Positions 7,432 to 15,099 of a stretch of 32,541 nt of DNA are shown here, one piece after another. Position 1 is the first letter of the stretch; each line of letters begins with the position of its first letter. Made by a program: the position numbers and the translations under genes. Source of the stretch: Paracoccaceae bacterium (GTDB taxonomy: Bacteria > Pseudomonadota > Alphaproteobacteria > Rhodobacterales > Rhodobacteraceae); contig JAKITE010000019.1 in assembly GCA_021648225.1 (NCBI GenBank), forward strand, positions 1 to 32,541, read 5' to 3'. The notes beneath the pieces were generated by a model, which ran no database searches, was not told where the DNA came from, and saw nothing but the letters and a program-made list of their open reading frames with translations.

Positions 7432-9399
7432 ATGGAAAAACAAATGGCAAATGCCATCCGCGCCCTGACAATGGACGCGGTGCAAGCCGCAAATTCCGGC
7501 CATCCCGGCGCGCCGATGGGGCTGGCCGATGTGGCCACGGTTTTGTTCAACCGCTTTATCAATATTGACCCTGCAAATGACCAATGGGCAGACCGGGACC
7601 GGTTTATTATGTCAGCCGGGCATGGGTCGATGCTGGTCTATTCGATCAATCATCTTTTGGGTTATGATGACATGCCCATGGACCAAATCCGCAATTTTCG
7701 CCAGATGGGTATGCGCACTGCGGGCCATCCCGAATATGGCCATGCCAAAGGCATTGAAACCACCACCGGCCCGCTGGGGCAAGGCATTGCCACGGCTGTG
7801 GGTTTTGCGCTGGCGGAACGTATGCAGAATGCCCGTTTTGGCGATGATCTGGTGGATCATTACACTTATGTGATTTCCGGAGATGGTTGTTTGATGGAAG
7901 GCATCAGCCACGAAGCCATTGATATGGCGGGCAATTTCGGCTTGGGCAAACTGATCGTAATGTGGGATGATAATTCTATCACCATTGACGGCAGCACCGA
8001 TCTTTCGACCAGCACCAATCAAGTGGCGCGTTTCGCGGCGGCTGGCTGGCATGTGACCTCGGTTGACGGGCATGATAATGACGCAATCGCGGCAGCAATT
8101 GCCGCTGCAAAATCCGACCCCCGCCCCAGTTTTATTGCCTGCAAAACCATCATCGGCTATGGCGCGCCCAACAAACAGGGCACATCCGCCACCCATGGCG
8201 CGCCGCTTGGGGATGATGAAATCAGCCTGACCCGCAAGGCCCTGAACTGGCCCCATGCGCCGTTTACCATTCCAACTGACATCAAAACCGCATGGGAAGC
8301 CATTGCAGCGCGTGGCAACAAAGCGCAATCCGAATGGGCCGCGCGCTTGCAATCTTCGCCACAAGCGGGGAATTTCCGCGCGGCTTTGAAAGGGCCGGAT
8401 CTGGATGCCTTGCATAGCGCCATGGCAGATTACCGCAAAACCCTGTCGGCGGATGCGCCAAAACTCGCGACCCGAAAAGCGTCGCAAATGGCATTGGAAA
8501 TTGTCAACAAAACCCTGTCAAACACCGTCGGCGGTTCGGCAGACCTGACCGGATCAAACCTGACCCGCACCAGCGGCATGACGCCGGTTACAGCGAAAGA
8601 TTTCAGCGGCGATTACCTGTATTACGGGGTGCGCGAACACGCTATGGCGGCGGCCATGAACGGCATTGCCCTGCATGGCGGCTTTATTCCTTACGGCGGC
8701 ACATTTCTGGTATTTGCCGATTATATGCGCGGTTCCATGCGGTTATCGGCCTTGATGGGCAAGCGGGTGATTTATGTGCTGACCCACGATTCCATTGGCC
8801 TTGGAGAAGACGGCCCCACCCATCAGCCGGTTGAAACCATCGCCAGCCTGCGCGCCATGCCAAATATGAAAGTCTATCGCCCTGCCGATGCGGTTGAAAC
8901 TGCCGAGGCATGGGAATTGGCGCTTGGCGATGCAAACACGCCCTCGGTTCTGTGCCTGTCGCGCCAAGGGTTGCCCACGCTGCGAACCGAACATTCCGAC
9001 ACATTACAAACCGCCAAAGGCGCGTATGTTTTGCGTGAAACCAGCGGGGACCGCGATGTCACGCTGATCGCCACCGGTTCCGAAGTGGAAATTGCCATGA
9101 ATGCTGCCGACAGGCTGGCGGCAAACGGCGTGCAGGCGGCGGTGGTCTCTGCCCCTTGTTTTGAGGCATTTGCCGAGCAAACCAGCCAATATCGGGCCGA
9201 AATTCTGGGCAGCGCACCGCGCGTTGGCATCGAGGCGGCGATAAAACAAAGCTGGGGAGCCTTGCTAGGCGACAATTCAACCTTTATTGGCATGGGTAGC
9301 TTTGGTGCATCTGCGCCAGCTGATGAACTTTACGCCCATTTCGGCATCACCGCAGACGCGGTTGTGGATGCTGCCAACGACCTAATAAAAGGGAATTAA
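7432..9399 (+). CDS. cbbT: Transketolase
   Basis: This 655-residue thiamine-diphosphate enzyme transfers two-carbon ketol units between sugar phosphates in the Calvin and pentose-phosphate cycles. Seen in order: the N-terminal NSGHPGAPMG segment with His24, the diphosphate-binding motif starting GDGCLMEG with a downstream asparagine, and the pyrimidine-domain segment GVREHAMAAAMNG with the catalytic glutamate, then the C-terminal domain. The ATG at 7432 is chosen because AAAGGA sits eight bases upstream; an in-frame TTG two codons earlier overlaps that spacing. Twelve bases separate it from prk and four bases separate it from gap. Confidence 0.95.
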   Translation: MEKQMANAIRALTMDAVQAANSGHPGAPMGLADVATVLFNRFINIDPANDQWADRDRFIMSAGHGSMLVYSINHLLGYDDMPMDQIRNFRQMGMRTAGHPEYGHAKGIETTTGPLGQGIATAVGFALAERMQNARFGDDLVDHYTYVISGDGCLMEGISHEAIDMAGNFGLGKLIVMWDDNSITIDGSTDLSTSTNQVARFAAAGWHVTSVDGHDNDAIAAAIAAAKSDPRPSFIACKTIIGYGAPNKQGTSATHGAPLGDDEISLTRKALNWPHAPFTIPTDIKTAWEAIAARGNKAQSEWAARLQSSPQAGNFRAALKGPDLDALHSAMADYRKTLSADAPKLATRKASQMALEIVNKTLSNTVGGSADLTGSNLTRTSGMTPVTAKDFSGDYLYYGVREHAMAAAMNGIALHGGFIPYGGTFLVFADYMRGSMRLSALMGKRVIYVLTHDSIGLGEDGPTHQPVETIASLRAMPNMKVYRPADAVETAEAWELALGDANTPSVLCLSRQGLPTLRTEHSDTLQTAKGAYVLRETSGDRDVTLIATGSEVEIAMNAADRLAANGVQAAVVSAPCFEAFAEQTSQYRAEILGSAPRVGIEAAIKQSWGALLGDNSTFIGMGSFGASAPADELYAHFGITADAVVDAANDLIKGN

Positions 9400-9403
9400 C
9401 ACC

Positions 9404-10402
9404 ATGACTGTAAAAGTAGCCATAAACGGCTTTGGCCGCATCGGCCGTAATGTATTGCGCGCCATCATCGAATCCGGCCGCACCGATATCGAGGTCGTTG
9501 CCATCAACGATCTTGGTCCGGTTGAAACCAATGCCCATCTGCTGCAATTTGATTCTGTTCATGGCCGTTTTCCGCAAAAGGTTGTGGTTGAAGGCAATAC
9601 CATCAATGTCGGCACCGGCCCGATCACGGTTTCGGCTGAACGCGACCCGACCCAGTTGAAATGGGATGGCGTCGATGTGGCGCTGGAATGCACCGGCATT
9701 TTTACCTCCCATGAAAAAGCCAGCCTGTTGCTGCAATCCGGTGCCAAAAAGGTTCTGATTTCGGCCCCCGGTGCGGGCGCTGACAAAACCATTGTTCACG
9801 GCGTAAACCATGACACATTAACCGCAGCCGACATCATCGTTTCCAACGCATCTTGCACCACCAATTGTCTGGCACCTGTCGCTTATGTTCTGAATAATCT
9901 GGTCGGGATTGAACAGGGCTTCATGACCACAATCCATTCCTATACCGGTGACCAGCCCACGCTGGACACCATGCATAGCGACCCTTATCGCGGTCGCGCA
10001 GCTGCGCTTAGCATGATCCCGACCACCACAGGTGCGGCCAAAGCGGTTGGCCTTGTGTTGCCGGAATTGAATGGCAAGCTGGACGGTATGGCCATTCGCG
10101 TGCCAACCCCGAATGTTTCGGTCGTGGACCTGAAATTCAACGCCAGCCGCGACACCAGCATTGAGGAAATCAACGCCGCCATCCGCGCAGCCGCTGATGG
10201 CCCGCTGAAAGGTGTGCTTGGTTATACCGACGTGCCGAATGTCTCGATTGACTTTAATCATGATCCGCATTCCTCCATTTTCCACATGGACCAAACCCGT
10301 GTGATGGATAACCGCCTTGTGCGCATTCTGACATGGTATGACAATGAATGGGGTTTCAGTAACCGCATGGCTGACAATGCCGTCATCATGGGTAGCTTCT
10401 AA
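9404..10402 (+). CDS. cbbG: Glyceraldehyde-3-phosphate dehydrogenase (type I)
   Basis: This 332-residue tetrameric dehydrogenase interconverts 1,3-bisphosphoglycerate and glyceraldehyde 3-phosphate. The dinucleotide fold opens with INGFGRIGRN, the catalytic Cys151 lies in SNASCTTNCLAP, and His178 in TIHSYTGDQ. The residues after the second beta strand read AINDLGPVETNAH; Asp36 favours NAD, while the following residues resemble photosynthetic forms, so cofactor preference is uncertain. It is the fourth gene of the operon and is separated from fba by a hairpin-bearing gap. Confidence 0.94.
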   Translation: MTVKVAINGFGRIGRNVLRAIIESGRTDIEVVAINDLGPVETNAHLLQFDSVHGRFPQKVVVEGNTINVGTGPITVSAERDPTQLKWDGVDVALECTGIFTSHEKASLLLQSGAKKVLISAPGAGADKTIVHGVNHDTLTAADIIVSNASCTTNCLAPVAYVLNNLVGIEQGFMTTIHSYTGDQPTLDTMHSDPYRGRAAALSMIPTTTGAAKAVGLVLPELNGKLDGMAIRVPTPNVSVVDLKFNASRDTSIEEINAAIRAAADGPLKGVLGYTDVPNVSIDFNHDPHSSIFHMDQTRVMDNRLVRILTWYDNEWGFSNRMADNAVIMGSF

Positions 10403-10418
10403 GCCACCTTAACAATAC

Positions 10419-10440
10419 CGGGTGGCCAATGTGCCACCCG
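10419..10440 (+). promoter_or_regulatory. Hairpin between cbbG and cbbA
   Basis: A perfect 8-bp stem CGGGTGGC / GCCACCCG (10419-10426 and 10433-10440) closes on a six-base loop and ends six bases before the AGGAG ribosome binding site of cbbA. No uridine tract follows, so it is unlikely to end transcription. It could be an mRNA processing or stability element that sets the ratio of upstream to downstream products. Confidence 0.6.
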
Positions 10441-10457
10441 CCCTCAGGAGAAGAAAT

Positions 10458-11522
10458 ATGGCCCTTATTACCCTTCGACAATTGCTGGACCACGCCGCTG
10501 AAAACGATTACGGCATGCCCGCATTCAACATCAACAACATGGAACAAGGCCTTGCGATCATGAAAGCCGCTGACAAAGTCGGCGCGCCGGTGATCATGCA
10601 GGCATCGCGCGGCGCGCGGTCTTATGCCGGTGACATCATGTTGCAACATATGATTCAGGCATTGGCAAAAATGTATCCGCATATTCCGATCTGTATGCAT
10701 CAGGATCACGGCAATAACGAACAAACCTGTTCATCGGCTATTCGCTATGGCTTTACCTCGGTGATGATGGATGGTTCTTTACATGCCGATATGAAAACCC
10801 CCGCCGATTTCGAATATAATGTTGATATAACCGAACGGGTTTCGCGCATGGCCCATTGGGTTGGTGCATCAGTGGAAGGAGAACTTGGGGTTCTCGGCTC
10901 GCTGGAAACCGGCGAAGCGGCAGAAGAAGACGGATCAGGCGCGGTTGGCAAATTATCCATGGAGCAATTGCTGACCGACCCTGACGAGGCCGCCGAATTT
11001 GTCAAACGCACCAAGGTTGACGCGCTGGCAATTGCTTGTGGCACCTCGCACGGCGCTTATAAATTCAGCTCCAAACCCACTGGCGATACGCTGGCAATGG
11101 ACCGGATCGAGGCGATTCATGCCAAAATTCCCGATGTGCATCTGGTGATGCACGGGTCCAGTTCTGTGCCGCAATATTTGCAAGATCTAATCAATGAAAA
11201 CGGTGGCGAAATGGCGCAAACTTACGGCGTGCCGGTCGAGGAAATCGAGCGCGGCATCAAATCGGGTGTCCGCAAGGTCAATATCGACACCGACAACCGC
11301 ATGGCGCTAACCGGTATGTTCCGCAAAATTGCCAAAGACAAGCCATCCGAGTTCGATCCGCGCAAATTTATGATCCCTGCCATGGCAGCCATGGAAGAAC
11401 TGGTAACAGACCGGTTTGAGCGTTTCGGCGCAGCGGGCAAAGCTGCCAAAATCAAGGTTATCCCGATGGATGACATGGTAAAGCGTTATGCTGACGGATC
11501 GCTTGATCCCAAGGTTAGTTAA
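10458..11522 (+). CDS. cbbA: Class II fructose-bisphosphate aldolase
   Basis: This 354-residue zinc-dependent aldolase condenses dihydroxyacetone phosphate with glyceraldehyde 3-phosphate, or with erythrose 4-phosphate to give sedoheptulose bisphosphate. The metal and catalytic motif HQDHG is at residues 81-85, followed by the long EGELGVLG segment, the zinc-ligand region HGAYKF, and HGSSSVP. This is the longer CbbA-type subgroup common in Calvin operons. The ATG at 10458 has an AGGAG seven bases upstream; a GTG twelve codons earlier lies inside the preceding hairpin and is rejected. In the related form II operons of Rhodobacter species the RuBisCO gene cbbM comes next, but here it does not. 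Confidence 0.94.
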   Translation: MALITLRQLLDHAAENDYGMPAFNINNMEQGLAIMKAADKVGAPVIMQASRGARSYAGDIMLQHMIQALAKMYPHIPICMHQDHGNNEQTCSSAIRYGFTSVMMDGSLHADMKTPADFEYNVDITERVSRMAHWVGASVEGELGVLGSLETGEAAEEDGSGAVGKLSMEQLLTDPDEAAEFVKRTKVDALAIACGTSHGAYKFSSKPTGDTLAMDRIEAIHAKIPDVHLVMHGSSSVPQYLQDLINENGGEMAQTYGVPVEEIERGIKSGVRKVNIDTDNRMALTGMFRKIAKDKPSEFDPRKFMIPAMAAMEELVTDRFERFGAAGKAAKIKVIPMDDMVKRYADGSLDPKVS

Positions 11523-11526
11523 AAAA

Positions 11527-11550
11527 CCCGCCTCGCGTTTGCGCGCGGGG
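11527..11550 (+). repeat. Imperfect hairpin between cbbA and cbbE
   Basis: The 54-base gap between cbbA and cbbE contains an imperfect GC-rich hairpin, with CGCG (11534-11537) pairing with CGCG (11542-11545) across a TTTG loop and partial extension of C and G runs outside. No uridine tract follows. This is the position where a RuBisCO gene would be expected by comparison with form II operons; no remnant reading frame is seen. Confidence 0.4.
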
Positions 11551-11576
11551 CCATTCCCCTAATTTCGGAGACCCCC

Positions 11577-12260
11577 ATGGACCGTTCAATCAAAATCGCC
11601 CCGTCAATTCTGGCATCGGATTTTGCCAATTTTGGTGCTGAAATTCGCGCCATTGAGGCTGAGGGCTGCGACTGGGTGCATGTGGATGTGATGGACGGGC
11701 ATTTTGTGCCCAACATCACCTTTGGGCCGGACACCTGCAAGGCCATCCGCCCCCATATCAAAACCGTGATGGATGTGCATCTGATGATCGCACCCACCGA
11801 TCTTTACCTGAAAGCATTTGCTGATTCAGGTGCGGATTATCTGACCATCCATGTCGAGGCCGGACCGCATTTGCACAGATCCCTGCAATATATTCGCGAT
11901 CTGGGCTGCAAGGCTGGCGTGGCGCTTAACCCCTCCACGCCTGCAAGTTCGATCGAATATGTGATGGACCTGATCGATATGGTCTGTGTGATGACCGTAA
12001 ACCCCGGATTCGGCGGGCAAAAATTCATCCATAGCCAGATTGAAAAGGTTAAGGAAATTCGCAAAATGATTGGCGATCGCGATATTCACATTGAAATTGA
12101 TGGTGGTATCACCCCTGAGACCGGCCCGTTGATGGCCGCGGCCGGTGCCAATATTCTGGTGGCGGGTTCGGCTGTGTTCAAGGGCGGATCGGTTGAAAAC
12201 CCTGCCCCTTATGGCGAAAACATTCGCGCCATTCGCGACGCAAGCGAAGCCGCACGATGA
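11577..12260 (+). CDS. cbbE: Ribulose-phosphate 3-epimerase
   Basis: This 227-residue TIM-barrel enzyme interconverts xylulose 5-phosphate and ribulose 5-phosphate, supplying phosphoribulokinase. Motifs include IAPSILASDFA at residues 7-17, the metal-binding HVDVMDGHFVPN (His35, Asp37), MDVHLMI, VNPGFGGQKF with the phosphate-gripping glycines, and the EIDGGI segment holding the catalytic aspartate. A GGAG-type ribosome binding site precedes the ATG. The stop overlaps the next start by four bases (ATGA). Confidence 0.95.
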   Translation: MDRSIKIAPSILASDFANFGAEIRAIEAEGCDWVHVDVMDGHFVPNITFGPDTCKAIRPHIKTVMDVHLMIAPTDLYLKAFADSGADYLTIHVEAGPHLHRSLQYIRDLGCKAGVALNPSTPASSIEYVMDLIDMVCVMTVNPGFGGQKFIHSQIEKVKEIRKMIGDRDIHIEIDGGITPETGPLMAAAGANILVAGSAVFKGGSVENPAPYGENIRAIRDASEAAR

Positions 12261-12901
12261 AAAGCCTGATCTGGGATCTGGACGGCACCCTTATCCATAG
12301 CGCGCCCGATATTCAGGCCGCTGCCAATAAAATGCTGGCGGATATGAACCTTGCGCCGCTGGATCTGGCAACCATTGAATCCTTTATCGGCAACGGCATT
12401 CCCAAACTGGTGGAACGCTGTCTGGCGGTTTACAACCTGCCCCTGAATGATGCCGCGATAGAGGCCATGCGCGTATATTACGATGCAGATTGCACCACCC
12501 TGACCGCGCCTTATGCCGGTGTTTTGAACTGCCTGAAAACCATGCAGGCGCGCGGCGTAAAAATGGCGATTTGCACCAACAAACCGCTGGCCCCTGCCCT
12601 GACCATTCTTAACGGGATGGGCCTGTCGCAATATTTTGACGTGGTGGTCGGCGGTGATACCTATGCGCATCACAAACCTCACCCAGCGCCGCTTTTGGGC
12701 TGTGTTGAACAGCTTGGCGTTGCGATGGAAGATTGCATTTACATTGGCGATAGCGAAACCGACGCGGCAACCGCGGCCAATGGCAACATGACCTTTGCGC
12801 TGTTTTCTGGTGGTTATCGCAAGACGCCGGTTGCGGAATTGCCCCATGATTTCCTGTTTGACCATTTTGACGCGCTGACGCAATATCTGACCAAGGCATG
12901 A
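12257..12901 (+). CDS. cbbZ: HAD-family phosphoglycolate phosphatase
   Basis: This 214-residue haloacid-dehalogenase phosphatase most likely hydrolyses 2-phosphoglycolate, the product of RuBisCO oxygenation. Motif I is WDLDGTL with Asp7 and Asp9, motif II is ICTNKP, motif III is the lysine in HHKPHPAP, and motif IV is IGDSETD. A helical cap domain lies between motifs I and II. The ATGA overlaps on both sides tie it to cbbE and cbbY. Substrate assignment rests on operon position and family resemblance (Gph/CbbZ) and not on unique residues. Confidence 0.88.
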   Translation: MKSLIWDLDGTLIHSAPDIQAAANKMLADMNLAPLDLATIESFIGNGIPKLVERCLAVYNLPLNDAAIEAMRVYYDADCTTLTAPYAGVLNCLKTMQARGVKMAICTNKPLAPALTILNGMGLSQYFDVVVGGDTYAHHKPHPAPLLGCVEQLGVAMEDCIYIGDSETDAATAANGNMTFALFSGGYRKTPVAELPHDFLFDHFDALTQYLTKA

Positions 12902-13572
12902 CCCTGAAAGCCCTGATATTTGACGTTGACGGCACCTTGGCAGAAACCGAGGAAGCCCACCGCCGCGCCTTTAACGACACGTTCAAAAGCAATGGCATTA
13001 ACTGGCATTGGGACGTGCCGCTTTATGGCGAATTGCTGCTGACCACGGGTGGCAAAGAACGCATGCTGGCTTATCAGGCCAAATACCACGCCGATAAACC
13101 GCAAATGTCGTTTGATAAAATCGCGGCCCTGCACCGGCAAAAAACCACGCGATATGTTGAAATTCTAGCCTCGGGCGGGCTGGCATTGCGCCCCGGCGTG
13201 GCTGATCTGATTAAACGCGCAACGGCAGCGGGCATTCGCCTTGCCATTGCCACCACCACCAGCCGCCCCAATGTCGACGCGCTGACCAAATGCTGCTGGG
13301 GCAAGCCTGCGGATGAAATATTCGAAGTCATCGCCACGGGCGAGCAGGTCAACGCCAAAAAACCGGCACCGGACCTGTTTGAACTGGCCCTGAACCGTTT
13401 GCAGCTTTCGCCGGAAAGTTGCCTGGCATTTGAAGATTCCGGCAACGGGGTTTTGTCGGCCATTGGCGCCGGCATTAAAACCATCGTCACCCCCTGCTGC
13501 TATACCGAAAATCACGATTTTACCGGCGCTGCGCGGGTTATTCCAACGCTGGAAGATTTTCCATTGGGTTAA
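12898..13572 (+). CDS. cbbY: CbbY-type HAD phosphatase (xylulose-1,5-bisphosphatase)
   Basis: This 224-residue haloacid-dehalogenase phosphatase is the last gene of the operon. The CbbY family dephosphorylates xylulose 1,5-bisphosphate, an inhibitory side product of RuBisCO. Motif I is FDVDGTLAETEEAH with Asp9 and Asp11, and the ETEEAHRRAFN continuation is characteristic of CbbY; motif II is IATTTSR, motif III the lysine in NAKKPAPD, and motif IV is FEDSGNG. Starts four bases inside cbbZ. Its only known purpose is RuBisCO housekeeping, which makes the absence of a RuBisCO gene more striking. Confidence 0.88.
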   Translation: MTLKALIFDVDGTLAETEEAHRRAFNDTFKSNGINWHWDVPLYGELLLTTGGKERMLAYQAKYHADKPQMSFDKIAALHRQKTTRYVEILASGGLALRPGVADLIKRATAAGIRLAIATTTSRPNVDALTKCCWGKPADEIFEVIATGEQVNAKKPAPDLFELALNRLQLSPESCLAFEDSGNGVLSAIGAGIKTIVTPCCYTENHDFTGAARVIPTLEDFPLG

Positions 13573-13605
13573 TACAGTGGCAGCCCTGACCCCAGCTTTA
13601 TCTTC

Positions 13606-14742
13606 CTAGCCGCCGCTGGCCAGCGATAATAACAGGCCAATTCCCATCGCCGCCAATGTCATCACAAATGACGCCCCCAGCAATTTCAGTTTGGAAAACG
13701 GGCGTTGGCCGTAAACCTTGCCGGTGCGGCCATTCACATTCAGGCGATAGCGGTTTTTGCCCAACGAATAATGCGTAATCCAGACCGGCAATAACAGATG
13801 TTTGAAGGTTTGATTATCAAACCTTGTCTGGCTGGAATGGATACGCTGGCGCTGGCCGCCGATATCGCGGCGGATATCCCCGGTGATCACCACCCGCATA
13901 AAGCTCTGGGCATTGTAAAACCCGTCTTCCAAACCAATGGTGTGGTTTTCGGCCCGCAACCCTGCAAGAAATTCGGTTTGATAGGTTTCAAGATCGCGTA
14001 ATGGCCACGGCCCCAGCGCATCTTTGAATTCAGCCGAGACCGATTTGGTGCCAGAAACCAGCACATCATCAAAGCCGCGCTGCACCGTGCCCGATACCGA
14101 TCTCCAACGGGTGCGGCGGTTTTTGCCAGTGCCGGTGGTGGTGCCGCGCTCCCCTACATAATGGGTGGTGGTGGCGGAATCGTAAGTCCAGATCGGCACA
14201 TAAATACCGCTGAAATGTTCTTTGGCGGCTTGGGATTCAAACCCGTTGGGCGCAAACCAGCGGGCCACCAGCCATGTTTTCATATGATCATGCGCCTGTT
14301 TTTCCATCACCGAAAACGGCAGCAACCCCTGGGGCACAATTTTACGCTGGGTGCTGACATCGGCGACAATCGCTGAATCACAAAACGGGCACAGGCGGGA
14401 ATGTTCATCGGGGTTGAATTCAACGCTGGCACCGCAGGTGTTGCAATTCAGCGATTGCACCTCGATTTCAGCCATCTGGCTGTCATTTTTCAGGAAATCC
14501 AGATAGGAATGTTCGACCTGCGCCGCAGCATCATCAACATGGGGAACATCCTGTTTGGCACCACAATGGGTGCAGATCATTTTTTGCTCACCGGGGTGAT
14601 AGCGCAGGTCGGCACCACAATTTGAACAGGGGAAATGCCGGTTGTCGCTTTGCGCATCCGAGGCCTTTTGCACGGCTTTGCGTTTACGGCCCCACGGGGT
14701 TGGGCTGGTATCGGTTATCTGTTCAGTCACTGGACATCGCAT
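13606..14742 (-). CDS. Double zinc-ribbon membrane protein, unknown function
   Basis: A 378-residue protein with two N-terminal four-cysteine zinc ribbons (Cys39, 42, 57, 60 and Cys100, 103, 118, 121), a middle domain rich in aromatic and beta-type sequence without catalytic motifs I can name, and one C-terminal membrane helix at about 350-375. Proteins of this type are sometimes labelled TFIIB-type zinc finger or, wrongly, primosomal helicase; the zinc ribbons are real but the function is unknown. The ATG at 14742 overlaps the upstream gene by 20 bases; a GTG at 14730 would reduce the overlap to eight bases and is an alternative start. Convergent with cbbY. Confidence 0.82.
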   Translation of the reverse strand: MRCPVTEQITDTSPTPWGRKRKAVQKASDAQSDNRHFPCSNCGADLRYHPGEQKMICTHCGAKQDVPHVDDAAAQVEHSYLDFLKNDSQMAEIEVQSLNCNTCGASVEFNPDEHSRLCPFCDSAIVADVSTQRKIVPQGLLPFSVMEKQAHDHMKTWLVARWFAPNGFESQAAKEHFSGIYVPIWTYDSATTTHYVGERGTTTGTGKNRRTRWRSVSGTVQRGFDDVLVSGTKSVSAEFKDALGPWPLRDLETYQTEFLAGLRAENHTIGLEDGFYNAQSFMRVVITGDIRRDIGGQRQRIHSSQTRFDNQTFKHLLLPVWITHYSLGKNRYRLNVNGRTGKVYGQRPFSKLKLLGASFVMTLAAMGIGLLLSLASGG

Positions 14743-15034
14743 CCAATATTAAAATGATAATATAAGCCCGATCCGCCAGCCGCTCAAATGCCTGAGCGGA
14801 TGAGCCGGTAAAATACCAGTCAAAGAAAAAGCTCCAGTTCACGCTGGCGGCCAGCAGCCAGAACCCGAATAACAAAAACCCTTTTAGACGGCTGCGTTTG
14901 GTTAAGCTGTCGCCCGAGAATTCGTATTTTGCCTCCAGCGCAAGGGTCAGCGACCGGATAATGCCAATGCCCGATACCAGAATGATTACAAAGGAAATTA
15001 TGCTTAAAACCGCAAATTGAACCGGCGCGTCCAT
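14723..15034 (-). CDS. Small inner-membrane protein, unknown
   Basis: A 103-residue protein with two clear membrane helices at about residues 7-28 and 52-74 and a shorter hydrophobic stretch at about 89-99. I start at the ATG at 15034, which has GAGG five bases upstream; a GTG ten codons earlier lies inside the terminator hairpin. Its 3' end overlaps the zinc-ribbon gene, so the two are probably translated together and may form one complex. I do not recognise the family. Confidence 0.7.
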   Translation of the reverse strand: MDAPVQFAVLSIISFVIILVSGIGIIRSLTLALEAKYEFSGDSLTKRSRLKGFLLFGFWLLAASVNWSFFFDWYFTGSSAQAFERLADRAYIIILILDAMSSD

Positions 15035-15045
15035 CGATACCTCGT

Positions 15046-15080
15046 TAAAAAGCCCGCCCCGCACATATGGCGGGGCGGGC
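15046..15080 (-). terminator. Intrinsic terminator of the pyrimidine transporter operon
   Basis: On the minus strand, a perfect 11-bp stem GCCCGCCCCGC / GCGGGGCGGGC (15080-15070 and 15062-15052) closes on a seven-base loop and is followed at once by TTTTTAA. It starts 19 bases after the stop of the substrate-binding protein gene. The ribosome binding site of the next minus-strand gene (15034) follows right after the T-run, so any expression of that gene from this direction needs read-through or a new promoter within a very small space. Confidence 0.93.
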
Positions 15081-15099
15081 CAAAATATTCAACCACAGT

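Noticed and set aside
7612..8487. Long minus-strand open frame within transketolase
   Set aside because: It is antisense to a fully conserved enzyme gene, has no ribosome binding site and resembles no family I know.
10422..10457. GTG start for the aldolase
   Set aside because: It lies inside the intercistronic hairpin and upstream of the clear AGGAG that serves the ATG at 10458.
15035..15064. GTG start for the small membrane protein
   Set aside because: The codon lies in the terminator hairpin, and the ATG at 15034 has a good ribosome binding site.
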